A stretch of 12,839 bases of DNA from Thermodesulfovibrionales bacterium (GCA_022865525.1 JALHSV010000629.1:1-12839); one strand, 5' to 3'. Counted from the stretch's first letter, positions 6,564 through 12,839 are shown. Notes: a model not told the origin generated them from the sequence alone. Made by a program: numbers and translations.

Positions 6564-7367
6564 ATGGTTAAAATAGCTGTTGCAGGTGCTGCTGGAAGAA
6601 TGGGAAGCAGGATTACTGCCTTGTCACGTGAGTATACGGGCCTTCAGTTGGCCGGCGCATTCGAGCGAAAAGGCCATAAGGACATTGGCAAAGATATTGG
6701 TCCTCTCGTCGGCATTGGTGATACAGGTATTCAACTCGCTGACAGCCTTGAGGCTATCATAGATGCTGTTGACCTGATCATTTCTTTTACAACCGTTGAG
6801 GCATCCCTCGAACATCTGAGGCTTGCTTCGTCAAAGGGAAAAGCCATGGTTATCGGTACGACAGGCTTTTCAACGGACGCCATGAAGGAAGTCATTGAAC
6901 TCACAAAAAAAATCCCCTGTGTCATGGCCTCCAATATGAGCATGGGTGTTAACCTGCTCCTGAAAGTTCTCCCGGATATCGCACGGGTCCTCGGCGAAGG
7001 CTATGATATCGAGATCATTGAAGCTCATCACCGGATGAAAAAAGACGCTCCGAGCGGGACCGCTTTAAAGATGGCGCAGGTGATCGCAGATGCCGTGAAC
7101 AGGAATCTCGATGAAGTCGCTGTGTATGCCCGGAAAGGAATCATTGGAGAAAGAACCCCGAAAGAAATCGGTATCCAGACGATCCGCGCCGGTGACATCG
7201 TCGGAGAGCATACTGTTATCTTCGGTGGTCTCGGAGAGAGAATCGAGGTTACCCACAAGGTATCGAGCAGGGATACCTTTGCGCGGGGTGCACTAAGGGC
7301 CGCTCTCTGGCTTTCCGGAAAACCGGCAGGACTCTATGATATGCAGGATGTGCTGGGATTGAAGTAA
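6564..7367 (+). CDS. dapB: 4-hydroxy-tetrahydrodipicolinate reductase
   Basis: A 267-residue DapB, the NAD(P)H-dependent reductase of the lysine/diaminopimelate pathway that makes tetrahydrodipicolinate for lysine and peptidoglycan. The Rossmann motif is VAGAAGRMG (6-14). The catalytic segment is EAHHRMKKDAPSGTA (153-167) with H155 and K159 in the usual places, and GTTGF (98-102) contacts the nicotinamide. The C-terminal segment ending GLYDMQDVLGL is typical. The frame is open further upstream, but ATG 6564 is the real start: it has a strong GAGGAGG SD (6552-6558) and the protein begins right at the first beta strand. Last gene of the uvrA operon, 20 nt after yacG and just before a strong hairpin. 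Confidence 0.97.
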   Translation: MVKIAVAGAAGRMGSRITALSREYTGLQLAGAFERKGHKDIGKDIGPLVGIGDTGIQLADSLEAIIDAVDLIISFTTVEASLEHLRLASSKGKAMVIGTTGFSTDAMKEVIELTKKIPCVMASNMSMGVNLLLKVLPDIARVLGEGYDIEIIEAHHRMKKDAPSGTALKMAQVIADAVNRNLDEVAVYARKGIIGERTPKEIGIQTIRAGDIVGEHTVIFGGLGERIEVTHKVSSRDTFARGALRAALWLSGKPAGLYDMQDVLGLK

Positions 7368-7379
7368 TTCTTTATTAAG

Positions 7380-7405
7380 TACCCTGCGGCAATAACCGCA
7401 GGGTA
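7380..7405. terminator. Hairpin shared by two converging transcripts
   Basis: A perfect 10-bp inverted repeat TACCCTGCGG (7380-7389) / CCGCAGGGTA (7396-7405) with loop CAATAA lies 12 nt after the dapB stop and 1 nt past the minus-strand gene stop at 7407. No long T-run follows on either strand; the minus-strand 3' side (CTTAATAAAG) is the more AT-rich. Most likely a bidirectional transcription end or mRNA-stabilising hairpin. Confidence 0.6.
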
Positions 7406-7406
7406 T

Positions 7407-7754
7407 CTAAACATCGAAATTGTTCTCTTTCAGGCGTGCAAGAAAATTTCTCGCTTCAGGATATGGGAGATGCCTGTCATCGTCCTGATTCAAATGGATA
7501 TCCTTGATAGCACCAAGAAATGCTTCTATCGAATAATAAAACCTACCTCTTTTTCCCTTCGTTGAGAGTATTTTTGCTCACAGAAGCAAATGCTGTCATC
7601 ACCCTGTTTATCATGTGGAGTACAAGTGATAATTGTAACAAAGGTACAAATGCGAATCTTGCTCCTACAGCAAAAATAAAGATCCCCTTTGAATACCTCG
7701 GTATCTGTTCACCGCCTATGTATGTCCCTGGTTCTTATTTGCCGGTGAAGTCAT
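7407..7754 (-). pseudogene. Small membrane-type hypothetical gene broken by two compensating frameshifts
   Basis: ATG 7754 lies 2 nt after the stop of the zinc-ribbon gene and starts MTSPANKNQG, but this frame stops at 7716. A different frame, open from 7734 to 7546, reads YIGGEQIPRYSKG, then a hydrophobic stretch (IFIFAVGARFAFVPLLQL) and MINRVMTAFASVSKN, and stops at 7543. The first frame resumes from about 7577 and reads RGRFYYSIEAFLGAIKDIH to the TAG at 7407. Joined, these give about 116 residues with one membrane segment and a charged C-terminal domain. One missing base near 7734 and one extra base in the A-run near 7555 would explain it; the two shifts cancel. It may be a decayed gene, sequencing or assembly error, or overinterpretation. 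The family is not recognised. Confidence 0.45.
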
Positions 7755-7756
7755 AA

Positions 7757-8287
7757 TCAGTGTCGATAATCAAGTCTGCCCCCGCCTCCTTCTTCTTCTT
7801 CATAGTTCTCTTCCTCAATAATCACGAGCGTCAGGCCGCAATCGGAGCACTCATTGTCACCAACGCCCACGGGGGAACCACAGGCCGGGCACTTACCCTG
7901 GCTGAGCAGTTCGTTGGAAGCCCGGAGCTCCGGATGGATTTCCATGTAGTATTCCGCAACGCGTTCCTGTGCACTTTCAAGGTCCTCTGCAGATACTATC
8001 AACCGGCATTTACTTCCGCAACAGCCTTTGTTACAGCCTGCATCGGAAATGACCGTGCAAGGAATACCGGCATCGATGAGAACGTTGTACAGTTTACCTA
8101 ACCACTTCAGGTCGCCCTCCCTGACCACGGCTGCGTTTTCAATGGCCTTCGCCATCAGCCGTTTCTTTTCCTCTTGTGCCTGTCTATGCTCCTCGTGCAA
8201 AAGGAGCACCGCGCCGCAATCAGCGCATTTCTCGATATGCGGCAGATACTCAATTTCGCAATCAGGACATATCTTATTTCGATTCAT
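7757..8287 (-). CDS. Double zinc-ribbon protein with Cys-rich DUF2007-like centre
   Basis: A 176-residue soluble protein. The N-terminal zinc ribbon uses C7/C10 and C21/C24 (CPDC, CADC). A Gln/Glu/Lys-rich helix (about 33-60) leads to an alpha-beta segment (LGKLYNVLIDAGIPCTVIS) resembling the DUF2007 signal-transducer fold. This contains an unusual cluster GCNKGCCGSKC, with C85, C89, C90 and C94. A second zinc ribbon uses C133/C136 and C147/C150. The tail is very acidic with a run of Glu and Gly. The fold suggests a metal-binding adaptor or sensor; no enzyme motif is seen. No clear SD precedes the ATG, but it is the only start that keeps the first zinc ribbon whole. The next gene starts 2 nt after the stop. 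Confidence 0.8.
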   Translation of the reverse strand: MNRNKICPDCEIEYLPHIEKCADCGAVLLLHEEHRQAQEEKKRLMAKAIENAAVVREGDLKWLGKLYNVLIDAGIPCTVISDAGCNKGCCGSKCRLIVSAEDLESAQERVAEYYMEIHPELRASNELLSQGKCPACGSPVGVGDNECSDCGLTLVIIEEENYEEEEGGGGRLDYRH

Positions 8288-8656
8288 AGTTCAGGACAGG
8301 GAAAGTCAAATTTATTTTCCGGCTCATTCTACTATATTAGCAAAGCTTGGGACAAATTAGAGGCAAGAGTGTGAACAGGCGACCAGGAGCTAACCACCAG
8401 GTACGGTAATCCGGGGTTCGTATTAGTACGCTTGACCGATATGATTTCTCATATCCCCATATCATGAAGTTGAACAATTAAGATGCACTTCATCAGGGGG
8501 AATAGTATTGAATAAGTTACTCACAGGAGCAAAGTGCCCACTATCATGCCGATGATGCTGCAGAGTACAACTGGGAATTGTTATAACGGACAAATAGCAC
8601 CAGGGTATCTGCAAGAATAAACAGGCTGTTGAAAAACTAACCTCCAACCCTTGTTT
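8288..8656. other. Spacer with no supported gene
   Basis: A stretch of 369 nt between the zinc-ribbon and hotdog genes. Frames on both strands are short and have no family resemblance. On the minus strand, TTTGAC and TATAGT occur upstream of the zinc-ribbon gene but not in promoter spacing. The string CAGGCTGTTGAAAAAC (8622-8636) resembles the terminal repeats of some insertion sequences, but no partner repeat or transposase is present. It may be old mobile-element debris or plain intergenic DNA. Confidence 0.4.
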
Positions 8657-9079
8657 TTACTTTTTGGCTTTTGCAATAAACCATGTGAAGGTGCTTTCAA
8701 AGGTGATGTTCTTCCCTTCGTCCACGATCTTTACTATGACGTCCACAAGGGTCCGTCCTTTTTCCGAGAGTTCTTTCTTTGCCTTCATGGCTCTGTCTGA
8801 TTCAATAAAGCCTTCTGAAAATAGTCTTCCCTTTGCTGGGTTTTTATATTTGACTTCAACCCTCCTCACTACGGGGAAATAAGCTCCGTTCCAGTCGCCA
8901 AAGTTTCTTTCCAGGATCTCCCCGCTTGAAGCTTCAGCCAGTGCATATTGAGCAGATGCATGAATGGTGCCTAAATGATTCTGATATGTTACACCGTCTT
9001 CAAGCATAAGAATCGTGTCAGGTTCATCCGACTTTTTAATCAATAGGATCTTATTAAAAGGCAGGTCCAAAACATTCAT
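8657..9079 (-). CDS. Hotdog-fold protein, DUF4442 / PaaI thioesterase-like
   Basis: A 140-residue protein of one-domain hotdog length. The segment YQNHLGTIHASAQYALAEAS (52-71) is the hallmark central region of DUF4442/YiiD-C-like hotdog proteins: His-Leu-Gly-Thr-Ile-His, then the long helix. The following strands (FPVVRRVEVKYKNPAKGRLF and TLVDVIVKIVDEGKNITF) complete the expected sheet. Related proteins hydrolyse acyl-CoA or acyl-ACP thioesters, but the substrate cannot be told here and activity is inference. A good SD (AAAGGA) lies 6 nt before the ATG. It appears monocistronic: about 300 nt of empty sequence precede it and about 370 follow. Confidence 0.8.
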   Translation of the reverse strand: MNVLDLPFNKILLIKKSDEPDTILMLEDGVTYQNHLGTIHASAQYALAEASSGEILERNFGDWNGAYFPVVRRVEVKYKNPAKGRLFSEGFIESDRAMKAKKELSEKGRTLVDVIVKIVDEGKNITFESTFTWFIAKAKK

Positions 9080-9382
9080 TCTTTTCCTTTCGTATAAGCT
9101 AATAATGATAGCAAGTTAAGAGGTGCACTTACAAGGACTGCAAACATAATTAGTGTTCAAGACATTCTAATATATTCTTATCTCATAAAAAACGAAGTTA
9201 CTTAAAGTTGTCAATTTCCGGTTAGACTCAATGTCACGAATGATATTCACCATATCCAATCATACGGTGAGCCTGCAGACTTGCAGGTGTTAGACATACC
9301 CGATTACATATAATGACTGTTCGCTTAGGATGATGACAGTGATCGAAAATATCGAGTGCAAATAAACGAGGCCTTTCCAAAC
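9080..9382. other. Spacer with no supported gene
   Basis: A stretch of 303 nt between the hotdog gene start and the YedK-type gene end. The left part carries the SD and presumably the promoter for the hotdog gene. A small hairpin CCTGCA-GACT-TGCAGG lies at 9272-9287 without a T-tract, so I do not call it a terminator. No open frame of coding character was found. Confidence 0.4.
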
Positions 9383-10045
9383 CTAAACAGGCTTTATGTT
9401 ATCGGGGGAGTTATACCTCGGAGAGTTTACCCTGTCAGAGACCTTAGTAATCTCCATCTCCTCTGATGGAATGGAGGTGAAAAGATCTTTCAGCAGCTCA
9501 ACGTCATTCACTGCAGGATCGAGCCATAAATCCTCCTTATCCCGGGGGATAATCACCGGCATCCTATCGTGGATAGTGGATATAAGATCGTTAGATTCGG
9601 TTGTAAGTATCGTGCAGGTACATATCTTCTCCCCTTCCGGTGACTTCCATACAGTGTAGAGGCCAGCAAACCCGAAAGGCTTCCCAGATTTGAGGGAGAT
9701 ATAGACCGGAACCTTCTTTTTCTTCTCCTTCTGCCATTCATAAAAGCCGTTCGCAATCACAAGACATCTCTGTTTTCTAAATGCAGCCTTGAAACTTGGT
9801 TTCGCATCTACAGTCTCGGATCGGGCGTTAATCATCTTATATCCGTCAGATAACTCCTTCGACCAGGGAGGGACAAACCCCCAGTGACATTTCACCAACT
9901 GCTTTACCCCACGGTTATTGATAATAATGATGTCTTGTGTAGGAGCCACATTATAGCTTGGCTCGAACTCGAACGAAGGCTGCTCTGCGTCAAAATAGTC
10001 AGAGATTTCCTTGAGGGTACTGCTTCTTACAAAACGGCCACACAT
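9383..10045 (-). CDS. yedK: SOS response-associated peptidase family protein (YedK/HMCES)
   Basis: A 220-residue SRAP protein that forms a covalent thiazolidine crosslink with abasic sites in single-stranded DNA, shielding them during replication. Active-site residues are all present: C2 directly after the initiator Met (MCGRF), N73 in MINARSET, E103 in NGFYEW and H159 in IHDRMP. This matches E. coli YedK in order and spacing. The upstream ATG at 10060 is rejected as start because Cys must be residue 2 after Met removal, which fixes the start at 10045. It is divergent from the LexA-like gene across an 85-nt region holding a LexA-type palindrome, so damage induction is likely. No convincing SD is seen. 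Confidence 0.95.
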   Translation of the reverse strand: MCGRFVRSSTLKEISDYFDAEQPSFEFEPSYNVAPTQDIIIINNRGVKQLVKCHWGFVPPWSKELSDGYKMINARSETVDAKPSFKAAFRKQRCLVIANGFYEWQKEKKKKVPVYISLKSGKPFGFAGLYTVWKSPEGEKICTCTILTTESNDLISTIHDRMPVIIPRDKEDLWLDPAVNDVELLKDLFTSIPSEEMEITKVSDRVNSPRYNSPDNIKPV

Positions 10046-10094
10046 ATCATAAAGTACCATAAAACGAATGAGTCATTGTTATATTCCATCCCTA

Positions 10095-10124
10095 TTGACA
10101 GTGAACTATCGTTCACTATATAAT
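10095..10124 (+). promoter_or_regulatory. Consensus sigma-70 promoter of the SOS repressor/polymerase unit
   Basis: A perfect TTGACA (10095-10100) and perfect TATAAT (10119-10124) are separated by 18 nt. Transcription should begin near 10131, the position of the GTG start codon, implying a leaderless or nearly leaderless mRNA. Confidence 0.85.
10100..10117. promoter_or_regulatory. SOS box (LexA operator) of the GAAC-N4-GTTC type
   Basis: A perfect palindrome AGTGAAC-TATC-GTTCACT, with 7-bp arms and 4-nt spacer, fills the gap between the -35 and -10 of the + promoter. The core GAAC-N4-GTTC is the LexA box described for Bacillus and Mycobacterium, unlike the CTGT-N8-ACAG box of E. coli. Binding here would block RNA polymerase. 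A weak minus-strand -10 (TATAAC, near 10076-10081) could let the same operator control the divergent YedK-type gene. Confidence 0.85.
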
Positions 10125-10130
10125 GAAACC

Positions 10131-10724
10131 GTGAAGAATAAGGTCAGAGAAGACAAGCTGAGGAGCAGAATCCGGAAGATAGCCAGATTTTATTATCAGA
10201 AAGGCAGAATGCCGAGTTTTTCGGAGATTGCAGAGATAACCGGATTCCAATCCAAAAACGCAGTATTTAAACTCGTCAATAAACTCGAAAAACTGAAGGT
10301 TCTTGAAAGAGATGATAAGGGCAGGCTTATAGCGCTATCCATAGCAGCCCCGGTAAAACTACTCGGAACAGTAGAAGCGGGTTTTCCAAGCCCAGCCGAG
10401 GAGGAACTGGCGGACAACCTGTCCCTTGATGATCTCCTTATCCAGAATCCCGAGGCAACCTTCCTGCTGAAAGTATCAGGGGATTCGATGTCAGAAGCCG
10501 GCATACTCCCAGGCGACATGGTGCTTGTTGATAAAGGAGAGCAACCCAAGAATGGGGATATTGTTATTGCTGAAGTTGACGGGCAATGGACGATGAAGTA
10601 CCTCAGAAAACGGGGTGAGAATGTAATGCTCCTGCCCGCCAATCCCAAGTACCAGCCGATCAAACCGAAAAAAGAGCTCAAGATCGCCGGTGTAGTAACG
10701 GCAGTAGTCAGAAAATACCGTTAG
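10131..10724 (+). CDS. lexA: LexA-like SOS repressor with UmuD-like S24 peptidase domain
   Basis: A 197-residue protein. Residues 1-70 form a winged helix-turn-helix of LexA type (KGRMPSFSEIAEITGF, then NAVFKLVNKLEKL). The C-terminal half is an S24 self-cleaving peptidase: cleavage site A83-G84 in VEAGFPSPAEEE, nucleophile S119 in VSGDSM, and general base K156 in WTMKYL. From GTG 10131 the numbering coincides with E. coli LexA (S119, K156), which supports this start over the ATG at 10068, whose extra 21 residues would lie upstream of and within the promoter. The C-terminal half (GFPSPAEEE, LLIQNPEATF, NGDIVIAEVDG) looks closer to UmuD than to LexA, so it may be a local repressor that also acts as the polymerase partner. 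The polymerase gene follows 21 nt downstream. RecA-dependent cleavage is inferred. Confidence 0.88.
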   Translation: MKNKVREDKLRSRIRKIARFYYQKGRMPSFSEIAEITGFQSKNAVFKLVNKLEKLKVLERDDKGRLIALSIAAPVKLLGTVEAGFPSPAEEELADNLSLDDLLIQNPEATFLLKVSGDSMSEAGILPGDMVLVDKGEQPKNGDIVIAEVDGQWTMKYLRKRGENVMLLPANPKYQPIKPKKELKIAGVVTAVVRKYR

Positions 10725-10745
10725 TTTTACCTTCTGAGAAAACAT

Positions 10746-12059
10746 ATGGATAAGCAGCCTTTAACGATCCATTCCTGGCCGAGGGCAATCCTCCATCTCG
10801 ATGCAGACGCCTTTTTTGCATCTTGTGAACAGGCGATCCACCCTGAGCTCAGAGGGAAACCTGTCATAACAGGCAAGGAACGGGGGATTGTTGCAGCTGC
10901 CAGCTATGAGGCGAAAGATAGAGGCGTTAAAAGGGGTATGAGCCTCTATGAGGTGAAGAAGGTTTGCCCTGATATCGTCATCCTGCCCTCTGATTATGAG
11001 ACATACAGCCTTTTCTCCCTCCGGATGTTCGAGATACTCAGACGCTTCTCACCTGATGTGGAGGGATACTCGATAGACGAGGCTTTTGTTGAACTGACCG
11101 GCCTAAGAAGAAGTTTTCATGGTTCTTATGGAATGATTGCCCAAAAGATGCAGGAAACCGTTGAAGCAGCATTAGGTCTTACTGTATCAGTCGGTTTGAG
11201 CATTACCAAGGTTCTTGCAAAAATAGGCTCAAAGCACAATAAGCCTCACGGGCTTACCGTCATCCCGGGAAGGGATATCCATCTCTATCTGAAAGATCTT
11301 CCGGTCGAAAAGGTCTGGGGGATTGGACCCAACACGGCTGCATTCCTTAAAAAGTTTGGCATTATGACCGCACTTCAGTTTGCTAAAAAGGACGAACACT
11401 TTATAAAGAATCATCTCTCAAAGCCCTATCAGGAGATTTGGCATGAACTGAATGGAAGGTCTGTCTATCCTGTTACAACTGAAGAAAAGAGCAGCTATCA
11501 GTCTATTAGTAAGGCCAAGACCTTTACTCCCCCCTCCAATGATGAAACGTTCATCTTTGCGCAGCTTGCCAAAAACCTGGAGAATGCCTGCATTAAGGCA
11601 CGGCGTTATAACCTTGCCGCAACAAAACTAATTATTTTTCTCAGGACGAAGGAATTCAGGAATACCGGCATTGAGTTGAAATTAAGCCGCCCTACTGCCT
11701 ATCCGTCTGACCTGTTTGGACCATTACGGGAAGGGTTTAAACGTATTTATGAACTTTATAGCTTTTATCGTCAGACAGGCATTGTTCTGGCCGGCCTTGT
11801 CTCGGAGACAGGGGTCCAGTATACACTCTTTGATGACCCTGCAAGGATAGAGAAAATGTCCAGGATCTATCATGCAGTCGATGATCTGTCAAGAAAGTTC
11901 GGGAAATATACTGTGTGTCACGCTGCAAGTCTGCCTACAAAAATACAGACACAGCATGAGGGGGAACGGGGAGATGTGCCACAAAGAATAACACACCTTT
12001 TCAGGGGGGAAAACAGAAGGCAGCGGCTTGGATTGCCTCTGTTGCACATAAAAGTTTGA
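10746..12059 (+). CDS. dinB: Y-family translesion DNA polymerase (DinB/UmuC-like)
   Basis: A 437-residue error-prone polymerase for lesion bypass. Catalytic carboxylates are D19 and D21 in LDADAFF and D111/E112 in YSIDEAF. AAASYEAKDRGVKRGMS (51-67) is the nucleotide-binding finger region, VGLSITKVLAKIGS (149-162) the palm, and WGIGPNTAAFLKKFGI (191-206) a helix-hairpin-helix; the little-finger domain covers about 250-350. QYTLF (358-362) fits the beta-clamp-binding motif. About 75 further residues follow: a helix-rich part (KMSRIYHAVDDLSRKFGKYTV) similar to the UmuC tail, and a conserved end (GDVPQRITHLFRGENRRQRL). It is therefore longer than classical Pol IV and intermediate between DinB and UmuC. 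It sits in an operon with the LexA/UmuD-like gene, so it should be induced by DNA damage. Confidence 0.93.
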   Translation: MDKQPLTIHSWPRAILHLDADAFFASCEQAIHPELRGKPVITGKERGIVAAASYEAKDRGVKRGMSLYEVKKVCPDIVILPSDYETYSLFSLRMFEILRRFSPDVEGYSIDEAFVELTGLRRSFHGSYGMIAQKMQETVEAALGLTVSVGLSITKVLAKIGSKHNKPHGLTVIPGRDIHLYLKDLPVEKVWGIGPNTAAFLKKFGIMTALQFAKKDEHFIKNHLSKPYQEIWHELNGRSVYPVTTEEKSSYQSISKAKTFTPPSNDETFIFAQLAKNLENACIKARRYNLAATKLIIFLRTKEFRNTGIELKLSRPTAYPSDLFGPLREGFKRIYELYSFYRQTGIVLAGLVSETGVQYTLFDDPARIEKMSRIYHAVDDLSRKFGKYTVCHAASLPTKIQTQHEGERGDVPQRITHLFRGENRRQRLGLPLLHIKV

Positions 12060-12500
12060 GACCTGGCTACCCCATAAAACAAAAGAGCCATTTAAAGGGT
12101 TCTGCTTTATTGGACAACCTCTCTACGCTGGCAGTCTTAACTTCCGCCTTTTGCGTTGGAAGAGTGACCAAAATACCCTCAAATGGCTCCAGAATAACTT
12201 GCGATCTCAGTTCCGGGATACCTTGAGCTCTTTCATCCACGTCGGTGCTTCGGTAGATGCTTTGGGTTTCCTCCTCGCTGCTGGAGGCTTACTCGCCTGC
12301 ATCTAACTCCTGCTCCCTTACTACTGTTGATCCTCAGGTTAATCCCGTCCTGAGTATCGCAATTCTTTCTCTTACTTTTATATTACTCTTTAAAGGATAT
12401 ATTGCAAGAGCCGTTTGCGTCGAAAAAGGATGCTTTAGACAAGGGCCGGTTGGATTAACTGTTTTCTTGACTATTCTTTATCATAATTATCATTTCTTAA
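12060..12500. other. Gene-free stretch with open frames on both strands
   Basis: No confident gene. The + frame from 12052 to the TAA at 12304 is open and protein-like (FIGQPLYAGSLNFRLLRW early, ALGFLLAAGGLLACI at the end) but has no ATG, GTG or SD near its beginning. The minus frame 12288-12067 is also open for 73 codons, with a possible GTG at 12240 but no SD. One may be a gene remnant and the other its shadow. An imperfect hairpin with arms CTCAGG/CCTGAG, extended by GAT/ATC, lies near 12330-12355. I recognise no family, tRNA or insertion sequence. Confidence 0.35.
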
Positions 12501-12511
12501 GGTATTTCAGG

Positions 12512-12571
12512 CCTTGATAGAAATCGACCTGATTCAAGGTCAAATATACGGCCATTTGACCTGTTCTTTTC
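12512..12571 (+). promoter_or_regulatory. Overlapping inverted repeats ending in a terminator-like hairpin
   Basis: AGGTCAAAT (12537-12545) and ATTTGACCT (12554-12562) form a perfect 9-bp inverted repeat with 8-nt spacer, followed by GTTCTTTTC. The left arm can pair instead with upstream sequence: GACCT (12526-12530) with AGGTC (12537-12541), or CCTTGA (12512-12517) with TCAAGG (12534-12539). These structures exclude each other. It could be a terminator, an attenuator-like leader, or a protein operator upstream of the gene at 12614. Confidence 0.4.
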
Positions 12572-12613
12572 TAATGCAGCTGAAAGTAGTAAAATGGTTT
12601 CAGGAGAAATTAC

Positions 12614-12781
12614 ATGACAAAGAAACTTGATGCTGAAGAGAGCCAATCGGATCTGAATACGGCAAAAATATGGTGTCCGGAAGGAGAAAACTTCCAGTAC
12701 ATAAAAGTCTGTGACGGGCACTGCCAAAAGAAAGACATGTGCAATCCATTCAGAGATTATTTTGAGCCGAAGTTGTTCTGA
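12614..12781 (+). CDS. Small Cys-rich hypothetical protein
   Basis: A 55-residue soluble protein with a polar N-terminus (about 18 residues) and a Cys-rich C-terminal half: C21 in IWCPEG, then C33-x3-C37-x5-C43 in VCDGHCQKKDMCNPF, ending DYFEPKLF. The four cysteines and H36 could bind zinc or an iron-sulfur cluster. It shares the C-x3-C-x5-C spacing, and a following aromatic/charged helix, with the protein at 1162-1413. A strong SD (CAGGAG, 12601-12606) 7-8 nt before the ATG supports it as a real gene despite its length. The inverted repeats at 12512-12562 lie in its upstream region. Function is unknown. Confidence 0.7.
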   Translation: MTKKLDAEESQSDLNTAKIWCPEGENFQYIKVCDGHCQKKDMCNPFRDYFEPKLF

Positions 12782-12839
12782 GGCGATAATTTCTATGGTT
12801 ATATGATAGGGTTTCCCTCCTGACGATATTAGATACCTC

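Noticed and set aside
7546..7577. Programmed -1 frameshift at the A-rich run in the small membrane gene
   Set aside because: Joining the segments requires a +1 step, not -1. The slippery heptamer is not in the required phase, and a second shift is needed elsewhere.
8400..8430. tRNA T-arm-like string GGGGTTCGTATTAG
   Set aside because: No complementary 3' side, acceptor stem or anticodon arm can be built around it.
8622..8636. Insertion-sequence end resembling GGCTGTTGAAAAA
   Set aside because: No matching inverted copy, target duplication or transposase was found in the window.
10046..10060. Upstream ATG for the YedK-type protein
   Set aside because: The family needs Cys at position 2 after the initiator Met, which only the ATG at 10045 provides.
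10068..10130. Upstream ATG start for the LexA-like protein
   Set aside because: The extra 21 codons run through the -35, operator and -10, and GTG 10131 gives LexA-like residue numbering.
1..12839. CRISPR array, integron attC sites or tandem repeats
   Set aside because: No regularly spaced direct repeats or recombination-site consensus was seen on reading the window.

Overview
This is a chromosomal, mid-GC bacterial window holding mostly housekeeping and DNA-repair genes. The gene content (short-form UvrA, ApbE beside a NusG-domain-II protein and a Gx-type transporter, DapB, and a Y-family polymerase with the C-terminal tail seen in Geobacter-like DinB proteins) suggests a Gram-negative anaerobe of the Nitrospirota/Thermodesulfovibrionia or former Deltaproteobacteria type. 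This placement is an inference from protein flavour. No rRNA or tRNA is present to fix it.

Left part (1-1842). A terminator-like hairpin is followed by an ATP-cone/Mrr-type nuclease-like gene on +. It converges on two minus-strand genes: a small Cys-rich protein, and a secreted DUF1573 protein whose frame is interrupted only by one TGA. That TGA sits exactly where the family has the first Cys of its Cys-Gly-Cys motif. The frame then continues through the rest of the domain, and a small hairpin with a G in its loop follows the TGA. This is a candidate selenoprotein and the most interesting object in the window; a nonsense-mutated pseudogene is the main alternative.

Central part (1924-7405). 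uvrA, apbE, a NusG-domain-II protein, a Gx transporter family protein, yacG and dapB are tightly packed, with gaps of 2 to 20 nt or overlaps. They form one probable six-gene operon, closed by a strong hairpin after dapB. UvrA is about 100 residues short because the insertion domain of signature domain I is absent. ApbE, NusG-II and Gx resemble membrane or extracytoplasmic redox gene neighbourhoods.

Right-centre part (7407-9079, minus strand). A double zinc-ribbon protein is followed 2 nt later by a small membrane-type gene readable only through two compensating frameshifts. Further on is a hotdog-fold (DUF4442-like) protein. The spacer between them holds no gene I can support.

SOS cassette (9383-12059). 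A YedK/HMCES-type abasic-site protein is divergent from a LexA/UmuD-like repressor gene, which is followed 21 nt later by a Y-family DNA polymerase. A perfect palindrome containing GAAC-N4-GTTC fills the space between a consensus -35 and -10 in front of the repressor gene, so the unit looks autoregulated by DNA damage.

Right end (12060-12839). About 550 nt without a supported gene, including overlapping open frames on both strands and a set of mutually exclusive inverted repeats, leads to a 55-residue Cys-rich protein. Its C-x3-C-x5-C spacing matches that of the small protein at 1162-1413.
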